This document shows, one piece after another, positions 1 to 8,531 of a stretch of DNA of 64,000 nt. The notes beneath the pieces are model-generated. The model was not told the origin of the DNA. It did not search any database and saw nothing but the letters and a program-made list of their open reading frames with translations. Each line of letters begins with the position of its first letter. Position 1 is the first letter of the stretch. The position numbers and the translations under genes were made by a program. Source of the DNA: Anaerolineales bacterium UBA2395 (lineage in GTDB: Bacteria; Chloroflexota; Anaerolineae; Anaerolineales; Villigracilaceae); the NCBI GenBank assembly GCA_002343775.1, contig DDSH01000021.1, positions 1 through 64,000 on the forward strand, given 5' to 3'.

Positions 1-25
1 GTGCTCTTCCACGCTCTTCCGATCT
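1..25. other. Residual Illumina adapter at contig end
   Basis: Positions 11-25 read ACGCTCTTCCGATCT, the 3' end of the standard Illumina read-1 adapter. Positions 1-10 read GTGCTCTTCC, which matches the start of the corresponding part of the read-2 adapter. Two adapter fragments back to back at the first base of the window are a library artefact, not biology. Genuine sequence begins at about base 26. Confidence 0.95.
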
Positions 26-26
26 C

Positions 27-725
27 GGAACATCAAAAGCAGAATGTGCCCAAGCCAGCCTGCAGGATGAATCGATTGTGGACGGGCAAATCTTCAAACC
101 TGGCGAACAATTCACCAAGACATGGTACGTCACCAACACCAGCAATTGTGTCTGGGATACCAGTTACAAGATCGTCTTCTGGGATGGCGATACGCTGGGT
201 GGAGCCTATGTGTACAACCTGCCGCAAGTCACCGGACCGGGTCAAACCGTGCCCATTTCTCTCGTGCTCACCGCCCCGACCACCGACGGAACCTACCGCT
301 CCGAATGGAAACTCCAGACACCTGACGGGATCAACTTCGGCGTGGGATTTTACCAGGCTGCCTTCTACACGGAAATTGCCGTTTCCTCTGCGCAAACCCC
401 AAATTATGCTGTTACTTCGGTTGAACTTTATATCGTCCGCGAACCTCAATTCGGCTGTGCACCCGCAAACATGGTGTATACGGCATATGCCACTTTCACC
501 ACAAACGGACCACTGGAATTTGAATTCCGCTGGTTCCAGCAGGATGGAAACAATTCCGGACCCCAAACTGTGAAAATGACCGAAGCGGGGCAAAAAACCT
601 TTACCCGGGTTTGGAAACTTGGGCGCGCCGCCACCCAAAATAGCAACCGCTGGTTTCAGATCGTCCTGCTCGAACCTGTTTATCGTGAATACCCAAAGGT
701 CGGTTTCGAATTCTACTGTCCATAA
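27..725 (+). CDS. NBR1-Ig-like domain protein, 5'-truncated
   Basis: This is a fragment of a secreted protein. The reading frame is open back to the adapter junction, so the GTG at 78 is not a real start. Residues before it (AECAQASLQDESIVDGQIF) are the proper beginning of an NBR1-type Ig-like domain. The domain continues with PGEQFTKTWYVTNTSNCVW and ends near WKLQTPDGINFG. This all-beta module is frequent in Anaerolineae surface lipoproteins and probably binds partners; no enzyme motif is visible. A second beta-rich part of about 110 residues follows and ends in a single Cys. Three related genes follow on the same strand. The N-terminus, including any signal peptide, is missing because the contig ends. 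Confidence 0.85.
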   Translation, partial: GTSKAECAQASLQDESIVDGQIFKPGEQFTKTWYVTNTSNCVWDTSYKIVFWDGDTLGGAYVYNLPQVTGPGQTVPISLVLTAPTTDGTYRSEWKLQTPDGINFGVGFYQAAFYTEIAVSSAQTPNYAVTSVELYIVREPQFGCAPANMVYTAYATFTTNGPLEFEFRWFQQDGNNSGPQTVKMTEAGQKTFTRVWKLGRAATQNSNRWFQIVLLEPVYREYPKVGFEFYCP

Positions 726-731
726 CCTCAG

Positions 732-767
732 AAAAAAAGAAGCCGGGGCGATCCCGGCTTCTTTTTT
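732..767 (+). terminator. Rho-independent terminator
   Basis: The stem AAGAAGCCGGG pairs with CCCGGCTTCTT around a 5-nt GCGAT loop and is followed by a T-run. An A-run precedes it, so it may work in both directions. It lies 6 nt after the first NBR1-Ig gene and separates it from the next one. Confidence 0.9.
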
Positions 768-829
768 GGGGAACCAGACCAGTCTGTCCTTCGTCTTAAC
801 ATATACCGGAATTACAACACGGAGGAAGC

Positions 830-2113
830 ATGAACAAAAAATATCCCACCCTTATCCTTGTCGTTATCGTCTTATTGACTGCCCAACTTGCGTGTAACCT
901 GCCATCTGGCGCGGAGACGCCTGACTCATTTGCCACCCTCAATGGACTGTACACCGCTTCTGCCCTGACCGTGGAAGCGGCTGCCACCCAGTCGGGTTTG
1001 AGCGCCACCCCAGGTTTGCCGCTGCCCACCGTGACGCTTGCCGGGTCTGCCACAGCCACGAATCCGCCCTCTTTGCAGTCACCCGCCCCACAGTCCAAGT
1101 GTGATGCGGCGCAATTCCTTGCAGATGTCACCTACCCAGATGGAAGCATCCTGCAGCGCAATTCGACCTTTGTCAAGATCTGGCGCATCAAGAATGTGGG
1201 CACCTGCACATGGACTACATCGTATGCGCTGATCTTTTCAGGCGGCGATGCGTTAGGCGGTCCGTCTGCTGTGGGGATGCCCGGCACGGTGCTGCCGGGA
1301 CAGTATATTGAGATTCCTGTCACGTTGAAGTCTCCCGGCAAGGATGGGAATTACACTAGTCTTTGGAAGCTACGAAATGCTTCGGGGATTCCATTTGGGA
1401 TCGGCGCGCAGGCAGATACAGCATTTTGGGTCAAGATCAAGGTGGCGGGTCCCTCTTTCACCGCATATAACTTTGCAGACAATTATTGCAAAGCCGATTG
1501 GTCGAACGGGAATAACGCTCTCCCCTGCCCCGGCAGCGACGGCAATGTAAATGGGTATGTTATCCGCTTGAACTCCCCGAAAATGGAGAACGGGGTGACG
1601 GAGAATGAAAGCGGCTTGTTGACCGTGCCGCAGGATAAACGTAACGGTTTTATCAGCGGAGAGTTTCCGGCAATGACCATCCAATCTGGTGACCGTTTCC
1701 GAACCATCGTAAACTGCCAGCACAATGCCACGAAGTGCGATGTGGTTTTCCGCCTCGATTACCGAAACAATGGTCAGGTGAAAACGTTTGCCAGCTGGGC
1801 AGAGGTGTATGAGGGAAAATACTATCCTGTTGACCTCGACCTGAGCAGCCTCGCAGGAGAAACGCTGAAGTTCATCCTTGTCGTCAGCGCCAACGGCGGG
1901 AACAACCAGGACTATGCCATATGGCTTAATCCGCATATTGTCCGGCAGGGAACGGCTCCCACTGCCACCAATACCTCACCGCCCACCAATACGTTTACCC
2001 CAACGATCACCTTTACCCCGACATTGACGTTGACTCCAACACCGACTCTCACGCCGACCGAGACGCCGTCGCCGACTGCAACCGACACCCCCACCAGCAC
2101 ACCCACTCCGTAG
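830..2113 (+). CDS. NBR1-Ig-like lipoprotein with Thr/Pro-rich tail
   Basis: A 427-residue exported protein. Residues 1-22 form a Lys-rich start plus hydrophobic stretch ending LLTAQLAC, an atypical but plausible lipobox with Cys22. After a linker, residues of about 87-205 are an NBR1-type Ig-like domain (YPDGSILQRNSTFVKIW, NVGTCTW, LWKLRNASGIPFG). A second beta-rich region of about 170 residues follows, and it has the look of a pre-peptidase or CBM-like module. The last 45 residues are almost only Thr, Pro and Ser (TPT repeats), a typical wall-spanning or glycosylated stalk. GGAGGA lies just before the ATG. The function is unknown; surface adhesion or glycan binding is a guess. Confidence 0.85.
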   Translation: MNKKYPTLILVVIVLLTAQLACNLPSGAETPDSFATLNGLYTASALTVEAAATQSGLSATPGLPLPTVTLAGSATATNPPSLQSPAPQSKCDAAQFLADVTYPDGSILQRNSTFVKIWRIKNVGTCTWTTSYALIFSGGDALGGPSAVGMPGTVLPGQYIEIPVTLKSPGKDGNYTSLWKLRNASGIPFGIGAQADTAFWVKIKVAGPSFTAYNFADNYCKADWSNGNNALPCPGSDGNVNGYVIRLNSPKMENGVTENESGLLTVPQDKRNGFISGEFPAMTIQSGDRFRTIVNCQHNATKCDVVFRLDYRNNGQVKTFASWAEVYEGKYYPVDLDLSSLAGETLKFILVVSANGGNNQDYAIWLNPHIVRQGTAPTATNTSPPTNTFTPTITFTPTLTLTPTPTLTPTETPSPTATDTPTSTPTP

Positions 2114-2119
2114 GTGCGT

Positions 2120-2144
2120 TATAATAAAGTTACATACTTGGAGG
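2120..2144 (+). promoter_or_regulatory. -10 box and Shine-Dalgarno of the 2151 gene
   Basis: TATAAT occupies 2120-2125, just after the upstream stop codon, and GGAGG occupies 2140-2144, 6 nt before the ATG at 2151. This gives a short leader of about 20 nt. No convincing -35 hexamer is seen because that region is the GC-rich TP-repeat tail of the preceding gene. Confidence 0.5.
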
Positions 2145-2150
2145 TTCAAC

Positions 2151-2882
2151 ATGAAATTTCGCAAGTCAATCTGGCTGGTGGGACTGACTGTCGCGGGCTT
2201 GTTGCTGAGTTCCTGCAACATTGGAGCAAGCCCCGAGCCCACACAGGACCCGGGCATCATCCAAACCCAGGCGGTCGGTGTCGTACTCACCCAGGCCGCG
2301 GAACAACAGACCCAAACGGCAGCGGCTGTCCCACCGACGCCCCTGCCGACCAATACCCCTCTGCCAACCGTGACAGTGGGCGTCCTTCCCACCTCGTCCT
2401 TTCTGAATGTCACCAACACTCCGTTCACGTTCAACACCCAGCAACCCGGTTTGACACCACAGTTACTTGTCACTCCATCGGTCGTTGCTGTGAATACGGT
2501 AACGACAAAAAATGGCTGTAATGACGCCGTCTATTTGGGAGAGACGGAACCTTATGACAAATCCACAGTCGCAAGGGGCAAGGAATTTTCCAAAGGATGG
2601 ATGTTTAGCAACACAGGCACTTGTACCTGGGATGAAGGCTACGTTTTTGACTATCTGCAAGACTATTTCCCGGATGTTGGCATCAACCAATTGAACGGGT
2701 ATGACATCAAATTAAAGAAAGAAGCGGCTGAGGAACATACAAAACCCGGCTTCGGTCAAACCTACATTGTCAAGCTTAAAGCTCCCACCGTAGCCGGCGA
2801 GTATAAAGCGTATTGGAAGCTCAAGGATGACGCAGGAAACTATTTTGGACCGCTGGTCTACGTCTGGATTGTCGTCCCCTAA
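2151..2882 (+). CDS. NBR1-Ig-like lipoprotein
   Basis: A 243-residue protein with a clear lipoprotein signal peptide (hydrophobic core ending LLLSSC, Cys22). Residues of about 28-115 are a Gln/Thr/Pro-rich, low-complexity linker (TQAAEQQTQTAAAVPPTP). Residues of about 125-243 are an NBR1-type Ig-like domain with KEFSKGWMFSNTGTCTWDEG and a terminal WKLKDDAGNYFGPLVYVWIVV. It is the second of three intact paralogs in a row and has its own -10 box and GGAGG ribosome site. It is likely anchored on the outer face of the membrane. The partner or ligand cannot be deduced. Confidence 0.87.
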   Translation: MKFRKSIWLVGLTVAGLLLSSCNIGASPEPTQDPGIIQTQAVGVVLTQAAEQQTQTAAAVPPTPLPTNTPLPTVTVGVLPTSSFLNVTNTPFTFNTQQPGLTPQLLVTPSVVAVNTVTTKNGCNDAVYLGETEPYDKSTVARGKEFSKGWMFSNTGTCTWDEGYVFDYLQDYFPDVGINQLNGYDIKLKKEAAEEHTKPGFGQTYIVKLKAPTVAGEYKAYWKLKDDAGNYFGPLVYVWIVVP

Positions 2883-2915
2883 AGCGGAAGCACAGATGCA
2901 AACTGGAGGAACGTC

Positions 2916-3554
2916 ATGAAATCAAGAATTGTCTTCAGCCTGATAACGACCGCCCTGCTCCTTGTCGCCTGCGCCCCCGCCACACCGGTCGAGCCGACAC
3001 CGGATGTCAACGCGATCCGCACGTCGGCGGCGAATACAGTTGTGGCAGAGTTGACCCTCACGGCTGCGGTCTTCACGCCAACTTCCCAGCCACCCACAGA
3101 AACTCCCACGCAATCTGAGCCGCCCACCGAAACCCCAACCGTTGCTCTTGCCCTGGACCCGACCCAGGTGGCGCTTGGCACACCCGCTGCCCTGTGTGAT
3201 GATTACGATTTCGATCTTTCGACCCTCGATGTAACCATCCCCGACGGCACACCGATGACACCCGGACAGGAATTTACGAAAACCTGGAAGATCAAAAATA
3301 CCGGCATCTGCACCTGGGATACGGAATACCAAGCCATCTTCTCCTACAGTTCCCCGCCGAATCAGCGCATGAACGCGCAGCCCATTCCGCTTAGTGCCCT
3401 CGTCGCACCGGGGCAGGAAGTTGAAGTTTCCGTTCAGTTCACAGCTCCCACCACACCCGGAGAATACACCGCCTACTGGCAGATGGTGAACGCCAGCGGA
3501 TTCCCCTTCGGCAGAGCCGGAAAACAGCTCATTGTGAAGATTGTCGTCCAATAA
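2916..3554 (+). CDS. NBR1-Ig-like lipoprotein
   Basis: A 212-residue lipoprotein with a signal peptide ending LLLVAC (Cys19). A Pro/Thr/Glu-rich linker (PTSQPPTETPTQSEPPTE region) runs to about residue 90. One NBR1-type Ig-like domain (PDGTPMTPGQEFTKTWKIKN, TGICTWDTEY) forms the C-terminus and ends at the domain's last strand. GGAGG precedes the ATG. Its last 14 bases overlap the start of queG in another frame, so a housekeeping tRNA-modification gene is translationally tied to a surface lipoprotein. The domain is secure; the function is unknown. Confidence 0.87.
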   Translation: MKSRIVFSLITTALLLVACAPATPVEPTPDVNAIRTSAANTVVAELTLTAAVFTPTSQPPTETPTQSEPPTETPTVALALDPTQVALGTPAALCDDYDFDLSTLDVTIPDGTPMTPGQEFTKTWKIKNTGICTWDTEYQAIFSYSSPPNQRMNAQPIPLSALVAPGQEVEVSVQFTAPTTPGEYTAYWQMVNASGFPFGRAGKQLIVKIVVQ

Positions 3555-4602
3555 CCTGACCCTCAAGCAATCTATAAAAGACAAAGCGCGCCAGCTGGGA
3601 TTCATCCTGGCTGGCGTTGCTGCTCCTGAGCCTCCCGAACATTATCACGTTTTCGAGCAATGGCTGGCGCAAGACCATCACTGCACAATGGACTACCTCG
3701 CTTCAGAACGAAGCCGCAGCCGTCGCGCCGACCCCAAACAGATTCTCCCCGAATGCAGATCCATCCTCATATTGGCGCTGCCATACACTCCGGTTTCAAA
3801 GAACAGATCTTCTGCCTTAAACATCGCTGCCTACGCCCTCGGCGATGATTACCACGATGTCATCCCGCCACGCCTGCAACAGATCGTCGAATTTATCGAA
3901 GAACTGGTCGGGCATCCCATCCCAAACCGCTTCTACACCGACACAGGTCCCATCCTCGAACGTGAACTGGCTCAACGGGCGGGTCTTGGCTGGGTTGGTA
4001 AAAATTCCATGCTGATCCACCCCCAAGCCGGTTCCACCTTCCTGCTTGCAGAAATCCTGCTTGGGCTTGACCTCGAACCAGACGAACCGTTCCCCACCGA
4101 CCACTGCGGCACCTGCACCCGCTGCCTCGACGCCTGCCCCACGCAATGCATCCTCCCCAACCGCACGCTCGACGCGCGCCGCTGCATCTCCTTTCTCACC
4201 ATCGAAAACAAAGGCAGCATTCCCGAAGATTTGCGGGAACCGATCGGAAACTGGGTCTTTGGATGTGACATCTGCCAGCAGGTCTGCCCGTGGAATCGCT
4301 TCTCCGCGCCTGCCGACCCAGCTCTCACGCCAGCCATAGCGCTTCCCACCCAGACCGAAGACCTGCTCCTGTTATCCTCTGAGTTCAACCAACGCTTCAA
4401 GCGCTCACCCATCAAGCGCGCCAAGCGACGTGGATTGTTGCGCAACCTTGCCGTTGCGGTTGGGAACTCAGGCAACAAAAAAGACCTTTCAATCCTTGAA
4501 AAATTTGTACAAGACGAAGATCCGCTCGTGCGTGAACATGCTCAATGGGCAAAGGAACATCTCACCGAAAATGAACAGACTTCTCATCGCCACAAACAAT
4601 AA
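3541..4602 (+). CDS. queG: Epoxyqueuosine reductase QueG
   Basis: QueG performs the last step of queuosine synthesis, reducing epoxyqueuosine in tRNA with a cobalamin and two [4Fe-4S] clusters. The 353-residue protein has the family's layout: the DTGPILER motif with catalytic Asp134, a first cluster motif CGTCTRCLDACPTQC (Cys189-203), a second CDICQQVCPWN (Cys242-249), and a HEAT-like tail near residues 290-345. The best start is the TTG at 3541, because no ATG or GTG fits before the conserved N-terminus. It overlaps the upstream lipoprotein by 14 nt and the downstream rdgB by 32 nt. The family is secure; the exact start is less so. Confidence 0.96.
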   Translation: MSSNNLTLKQSIKDKARQLGFILAGVAAPEPPEHYHVFEQWLAQDHHCTMDYLASERSRSRRADPKQILPECRSILILALPYTPVSKNRSSALNIAAYALGDDYHDVIPPRLQQIVEFIEELVGHPIPNRFYTDTGPILERELAQRAGLGWVGKNSMLIHPQAGSTFLLAEILLGLDLEPDEPFPTDHCGTCTRCLDACPTQCILPNRTLDARRCISFLTIENKGSIPEDLREPIGNWVFGCDICQQVCPWNRFSAPADPALTPAIALPTQTEDLLLLSSEFNQRFKRSPIKRAKRRGLLRNLAVAVGNSGNKKDLSILEKFVQDEDPLVREHAQWAKEHLTENEQTSHRHKQ

Positions 4603-5167
4603 AGGCAAGATCATCGAATTTCAGGATTTGCTGAAATACTCTGGCATTGAATTTGTCACCCCTTCGCAGATTGGTCTCGAACTGGAGGTGGAGGAAGACG
4701 GTGCGGACTACGCCGAAAACGCCGGGAAGAAAGCCATAGCCTTCGCCCAAACCAGTGGATTGATCTCCCTCGCCGATGACTCCGGTCTGGAAGTGGAGGC
4801 GTTAGGCGGCGCGCCTGGGTTGTATTCTGCGCGGTATTCCCCCAAGCCTGGCGCAAAGGACAAGGATCGGCGGGAGTTTTTGCTGGAAAATCTCAAAGAC
4901 AAACTGCGTCCGTGGAAGGCACATTTTCACGCAACAATTGCCATCGCCAAGCCGTCTGGAGAAATTGAGTTTGCTGAGGGTAATTGCTTCGGCGAGATCA
5001 TCCCAGAAGAACGTGGGACGGGCGGCTTCGGCTATGACCCCATCTTTCTGCTGACTGAGTTGGGGAAAACAATGGCAGAGTTGGAAATGGACGAGAAGAA
5101 TCGTCTCAGTCATCGCGCGCGTGGCATGATGAATGCCATGCCGATCTTGCGGAAATTTTTCGGGTAG
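4571..5167 (+). CDS. rdgB: XTP/dITP diphosphatase (RdgB/HAM1)
   Basis: This enzyme hydrolyses non-canonical purine triphosphates (XTP, dITP) to monophosphates and so cleans the nucleotide pool. The ATG at 4571 is chosen because it gives the family's N-terminus MNRLLIATNNKGKIIEF; the frame stays open further upstream but without homology. Other signature blocks are ADDSGLEVEAL (68-78), APGLYSARY (81-89), GFGYDPIF (152-159) and LSHRARG (179-185). The length of 198 residues is normal. It begins inside queG (32-nt overlap) with AAGGAA about 14 nt upstream, so it is translated from the same mRNA. Confidence 0.97.
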   Translation: MNRLLIATNNKGKIIEFQDLLKYSGIEFVTPSQIGLELEVEEDGADYAENAGKKAIAFAQTSGLISLADDSGLEVEALGGAPGLYSARYSPKPGAKDKDRREFLLENLKDKLRPWKAHFHATIAIAKPSGEIEFAEGNCFGEIIPEERGTGGFGYDPIFLLTELGKTMAELEMDEKNRLSHRARGMMNAMPILRKFFG

Positions 5168-5187
5168 TGAACTTTAAATGGGGCGAC

Positions 5188-5976
5188 CTAGGCTGCGGGT
5201 CGGGGGTGAAGCGGGATCGTATCCAAAAAATCACCCAACAGGCTGGCAATGGTTTCAGGCTGTTCGAGCGTGAGCATGTGCCCGGTCTTTTCCAAAATAT
5301 GCAGTTCGGAGTTGGGGATGCGGTCTTTGAGGGTCTGTGAAAGTTTCAGCGGGGTCATTCGGTCTTCCGCGCCGCATAGAATGAGAGTAGGAACCTGAAT
5401 GCGGGATAGTTGGTCGGTCACGTCGAATTGATTGCAGGCGGTAAAATCTGCCAGCAAACCGGCAGGACTCATGCTGAGCATGTTCTGTTTTGAGAGGGCA
5501 ACCATATCAGGCGCGGCATACGCGCTGAAACAATTGGCGTTAATAAGGTCTACTGCGGATTCGAAGGTGCTCGGGTTTCCAGCGTTTTCAAGAATTGAAT
5601 TTGCTACACGCAGTTTTGAGCCGCCACCCAGCAACGCCAATCCAACGACTTTATGGGCGTATTTCAATCCCAGCGTGAGTGCAATGCCGCTACCCATCGA
5701 AAGCCCGGCAATCACCACTGTTTCGATGCGGAGCGCCTCCAGAAAGGCGGAAACGTCCCTGGCAATCTCTTCAATAGATTGCCTCGGCTGCCCGGCGGAT
5801 TTTCCATGCCCGGGCAGGTCGAGCGCGTAGACGGTTGTATTCGCAAGCCGCCGAATGTAGGGGTGCCAGGATAAAAGACTACCGCCCGCACCGTGAAGGA
5901 GAATTAGGGGCGGGCGGCTGGTGGAGGTTTTGCCGGGGTTATGAAACGTATAGTGAAGACCAGTGGCAAATGGCAT
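5188..5976 (-). CDS. Alpha/beta-fold hydrolase
   Basis: A 262-residue alpha/beta hydrolase. The oxyanion HGAGG lies at 28-32, the nucleophile elbow GLSMGS gives Ser93, and the acid and base are Asp205 (CGAEDRMTP) and His233 (EKTGHMLTLEQP). This resembles the MhpC/BioH/menaquinone-hydrolase-like group, but the substrate cannot be told. No signal peptide is present, so it is cytoplasmic. It lies 2 nt after the sensor kinase gene on the same strand and is probably co-transcribed with it. It faces rdgB tail to tail with only 20 nt between and no evident terminator. Confidence 0.9.
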   Translation of the reverse strand: MPFATGLHYTFHNPGKTSTSRPPLILLHGAGGSLLSWHPYIRRLANTTVYALDLPGHGKSAGQPRQSIEEIARDVSAFLEALRIETVVIAGLSMGSGIALTLGLKYAHKVVGLALLGGGSKLRVANSILENAGNPSTFESAVDLINANCFSAYAAPDMVALSKQNMLSMSPAGLLADFTACNQFDVTDQLSRIQVPTLILCGAEDRMTPLKLSQTLKDRIPNSELHILEKTGHMLTLEQPETIASLLGDFLDTIPLHPRPAA

Positions 5977-5978
5977 GG

Positions 5979-7733
5979 CTATCTTTTGCGGCGGGCATGA
6001 TGCAAACGATCTGCCGCTTCTTCGGTGAGCGGGATGTATACCTGAACTTTTGTGCCTTTGCCGGGTTTGGAATCGATCTGAAGCAGACCGTTCACCAGTT
6101 CGGAGCGTTCGCGCAGGTTGACCATGCCCAAGCTGCTGCTCGAACGCTTGTCGTATGATTCAGAAACGGATTTGACGTCGAACCCGACGCCGTTATCGAT
6201 GATCTCCAGTAGAAGAACGCCGGTCTCCACTTGACGCAGCCGGACGGTGATGGTTTCAGCGGCAGCATGTTTGCGGGCGTTGTTCACCGCTTCGTCAATG
6301 ATGTAGAAGATGACACCCTGCTTGCCCATTTCCAGTTGCTGGGTGGCTTTTTCGTCGATCTCGACCACCACCCGCTGGGAAAAGGTTTCCATCATTTTGT
6401 CCGACATTGCCTGAATGGCGGCGGTCAGTCCCTGCGATTCGAGAATAAGCGGACGCAGGGTAAAGAGCATGTGACGGATCTCCTTGGTAGTGCGATGCGC
6501 CAATTCCTCGAGTTTGACCAATTCCTCGGAAACCGCCTTGGGGTCTTTGGACATCATCCGCTTGGTGATGTTAAGCCGCATCGCCATCGCCGCCACCGAT
6601 TGAGTGGGACCGTCATGCAGGTCGCGCGCCAGTTTTTTACGCGCTTCTTCGTACACTTCCGCCATGCGTTCCTTTTCTTCGACCAGATCCTGATACAAAC
6701 GGGCATTCTGAATCGCAATAACAGATTGCCTGCCGATAATATCGAGCAGTTTGATGCGTTCCAGGGTGAAGTAATCAGGTTCAGGATGCGCGAAGAGTAA
6801 AACGCCGTAGACATTGAACCCGCTGCGGAGGGGGAAGCAATATCCTGTGGTGCAGTTGCGAAGCGCGATGACACGTCCCAGTTCAGGGTCGTAGCCAATG
6901 TCCTTGAAGGTGATCGGCTCACCATCGTCCAGTGCGCGCTTCAACACGCCTTCCGCCCCTTCAAAGGTGACGCGCATGTCCGCGCTGGTAAAACGGCGCG
7001 CCGAGCCAATGCGCAACTTGCCGCCGTGGAAGAGCATCACCACACCCACCAATGGGTCACTGAGGGTTTCGTCAACGTCGGGGTTTAATGCCGCCGCGCT
7101 CATGTCGAGGGCGGAATCGAGTACGCGCTTATAACTTAGCGTGGATGAGAGGGTGGAAGTCAATTCATAGATGGCGCGCATGCGCTCATTCTGAATGGCG
7201 CGCTTCCTTTCCTCCGAGTCGATCCACAACGTGCGATTCTTCCGCATGTGCGCCATCAAACTACGCCCCAGAAAACCGAAGATCAAACTCAGGAAGATCA
7301 GGATGAAAGCGATCACCAGCGCAAGGGTGAGGTCTCCCTCCATTTCCAACCCCGTATAGACAAGCACACCACTGACCAGCAGCGCGTTGATGATCGAGCC
7401 CCAAAATTCGAAATAGATCGAGCCTGTCAGAATCGGCAACAACCCCACCCAAAATGCCGGTCCACGGACCCCGCCTTGCACCCAGTAAAACGCCCCTGCC
7501 AGCACCAGATCTACCAGAATGTTCAAACGGCGATGATAGTTCGTGCGCAGGTTCAACCCCGCCATGGCGGTCATGCCAAGATTCCAGAGAATCAACAGCC
7601 CCAGGGGCCAGGTCGAACCGACTTCCAGTTTTTGCCCCAACCCAAGGGAAACGATCAGCCCTACCAGCATGATCCATCTCAAAGAGATGGCAAACCAGTC
7701 CGCCATGTAGGGAGTATCAAATCTGCGTATCAT
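5979..7733 (-). CDS. Membrane sensor histidine kinase, NarL/DegS type with GAF domain
   Basis: A 584-residue two-component sensor. Residues 13-160 contain about five or six membrane segments without a large extracellular loop, so it probably senses a membrane or small diffusible signal. Residues of about 180-345 are a GAF-like domain including CTTGYCFPL. The HisKA_3 box ARDLHDGPTQSV carries the phosphate-accepting His373. The HATPase_c domain has EAVNNARKH (481-489), DNGVGF (513-518) and LGMVNLRER (535-543). Kinases of this class usually pair with a LuxR/NarL response regulator, but none is adjacent. A TATGAT box 9 nt before the ATG suggests a nearly leaderless mRNA. Confidence 0.93.
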   Translation of the reverse strand: MIRRFDTPYMADWFAISLRWIMLVGLIVSLGLGQKLEVGSTWPLGLLILWNLGMTAMAGLNLRTNYHRRLNILVDLVLAGAFYWVQGGVRGPAFWVGLLPILTGSIYFEFWGSIINALLVSGVLVYTGLEMEGDLTLALVIAFILIFLSLIFGFLGRSLMAHMRKNRTLWIDSEERKRAIQNERMRAIYELTSTLSSTLSYKRVLDSALDMSAAALNPDVDETLSDPLVGVVMLFHGGKLRIGSARRFTSADMRVTFEGAEGVLKRALDDGEPITFKDIGYDPELGRVIALRNCTTGYCFPLRSGFNVYGVLLFAHPEPDYFTLERIKLLDIIGRQSVIAIQNARLYQDLVEEKERMAEVYEEARKKLARDLHDGPTQSVAAMAMRLNITKRMMSKDPKAVSEELVKLEELAHRTTKEIRHMLFTLRPLILESQGLTAAIQAMSDKMMETFSQRVVVEIDEKATQQLEMGKQGVIFYIIDEAVNNARKHAAAETITVRLRQVETGVLLLEIIDNGVGFDVKSVSESYDKRSSSSLGMVNLRERSELVNGLLQIDSKPGKGTKVQVYIPLTEEAADRLHHARRKR

Positions 7734-7742
7734 CGTCTGCCA

Positions 7743-7748
7743 ATCATA
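7743..7748 (-). promoter_or_regulatory. Candidate -10 box of the sensor kinase gene
   Basis: Read on the minus strand this is TATGAT, 9 nt before the ATG at 7733. Transcription would start about 2 nt before the start codon. No Shine-Dalgarno lies in the gap. It fits the same pattern seen at 15470, 26796, 27643, 32515 and 40216. Confidence 0.4.
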
Positions 7749-7802
7749 ACGAAAAACGAACCGTTAGGCAACTTGTTTGACGTTACAGTCAAATTACACC
7801 TG

Positions 7803-8531
7803 TCACTTATCGTATCCCATACGATCCAGAAAACCACCCAATTTCTCCACAAGGACGGACTGTTGGTCTTTCGTGTAGGATTCGCGGAACCTGCCGATCT
7901 TGCCCTTGTAAAAATGGAGCCCCTGCTGGCTGTCATTGGCGCCGGGACGGTACTGCTCGATCACCGCTCGGACCTCGGGCTGGGCACTGTCCAATTTGAG
8001 GTATTTCACCAGTTTGGCTGATTCGGCATCGTAATTTGTGAGCAGGTCTTCGTAACGGGCGATGAGAACGTTCTTTTCGCCCATCCAACGCTCCCAGATT
8101 TGGACATACTCCAGAATGAAATCCAGACTCTTCTCAAAGTCTGAAAGATGCGAAAAGGCGTTGGGGCGTCCCCTGGCAAGCGCACGCTGACCGTAGTCGA
8201 AGGCAGAGAGCATGGCATCCCGCGGGTCGCGATAGATGTAGGCAATGCGCAACAATCCTGAACCCGCAAGCAGGCGCGAGGCGCTTGTTGGTCCGGCGTG
8301 GGCTTTGATAACGAACGTATTGCCCATCAGCGCGGGGAGGGTCACCATTGCCAAGCGGCGCGGAGACAAGACCCCGATGTTGCAATTCACTTCGGTCAGT
8401 ATTTTTTGCAGATGATATTTTTCACGGATGTCACGCGCATCGGCACAGCCCGTGGTCTTCATCAGGTCGTGGATGAGGTTATAGTGCCAGCCCGACCCGG
8501 CGCGCGGCATCCCAACAGAGAGAACGATCAT
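7803..8531 (-). CDS. Sulfotransferase family protein
   Basis: A 242-residue PAPS-dependent sulfotransferase candidate. The 5'-phosphosulfate loop is PRAGSGW (9-15), and the 3'-phosphate site is RIAYIYRDPRDAMLSAF with its Arg-Asp-Pro-Arg core. The tail LVEKLGGFLDRMGYDK matches the usual C-terminal helix. The target would be a sugar or another small hydroxyl acceptor in the locus. Its ATG overlaps the TGA of the O-antigen ligase-like gene by 4 nt, so the two are translationally coupled. It is one of five sulfotransferases in the window and a close companion of the PAPS-forming gene at 38242. Confidence 0.88.
   Translation of the reverse strand: MIVLSVGMPRAGSGWHYNLIHDLMKTTGCADARDIREKYHLQKILTEVNCNIGVLSPRRLAMVTLPALMGNTFVIKAHAGPTSASRLLAGSGLLRIAYIYRDPRDAMLSAFDYGQRALARGRPNAFSHLSDFEKSLDFILEYVQIWERWMGEKNVLIARYEDLLTNYDAESAKLVKYLKLDSAQPEVRAVIEQYRPGANDSQQGLHFYKGKIGRFRESYTKDQQSVLVEKLGGFLDRMGYDK

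Noticed and set aside
33..638. Long open frame on the minus strand opposite the first NBR1-Ig gene
   Set aside because: It has no family features; the plus-strand frame has a complete Ig-like domain pattern.
2166..2444. Frames opposite the Thr/Pro linkers of the lipoproteins
   Set aside because: Low-complexity coding sequence opens all frames; the plus-strand signal peptides and Ig-like domains decide the strand.
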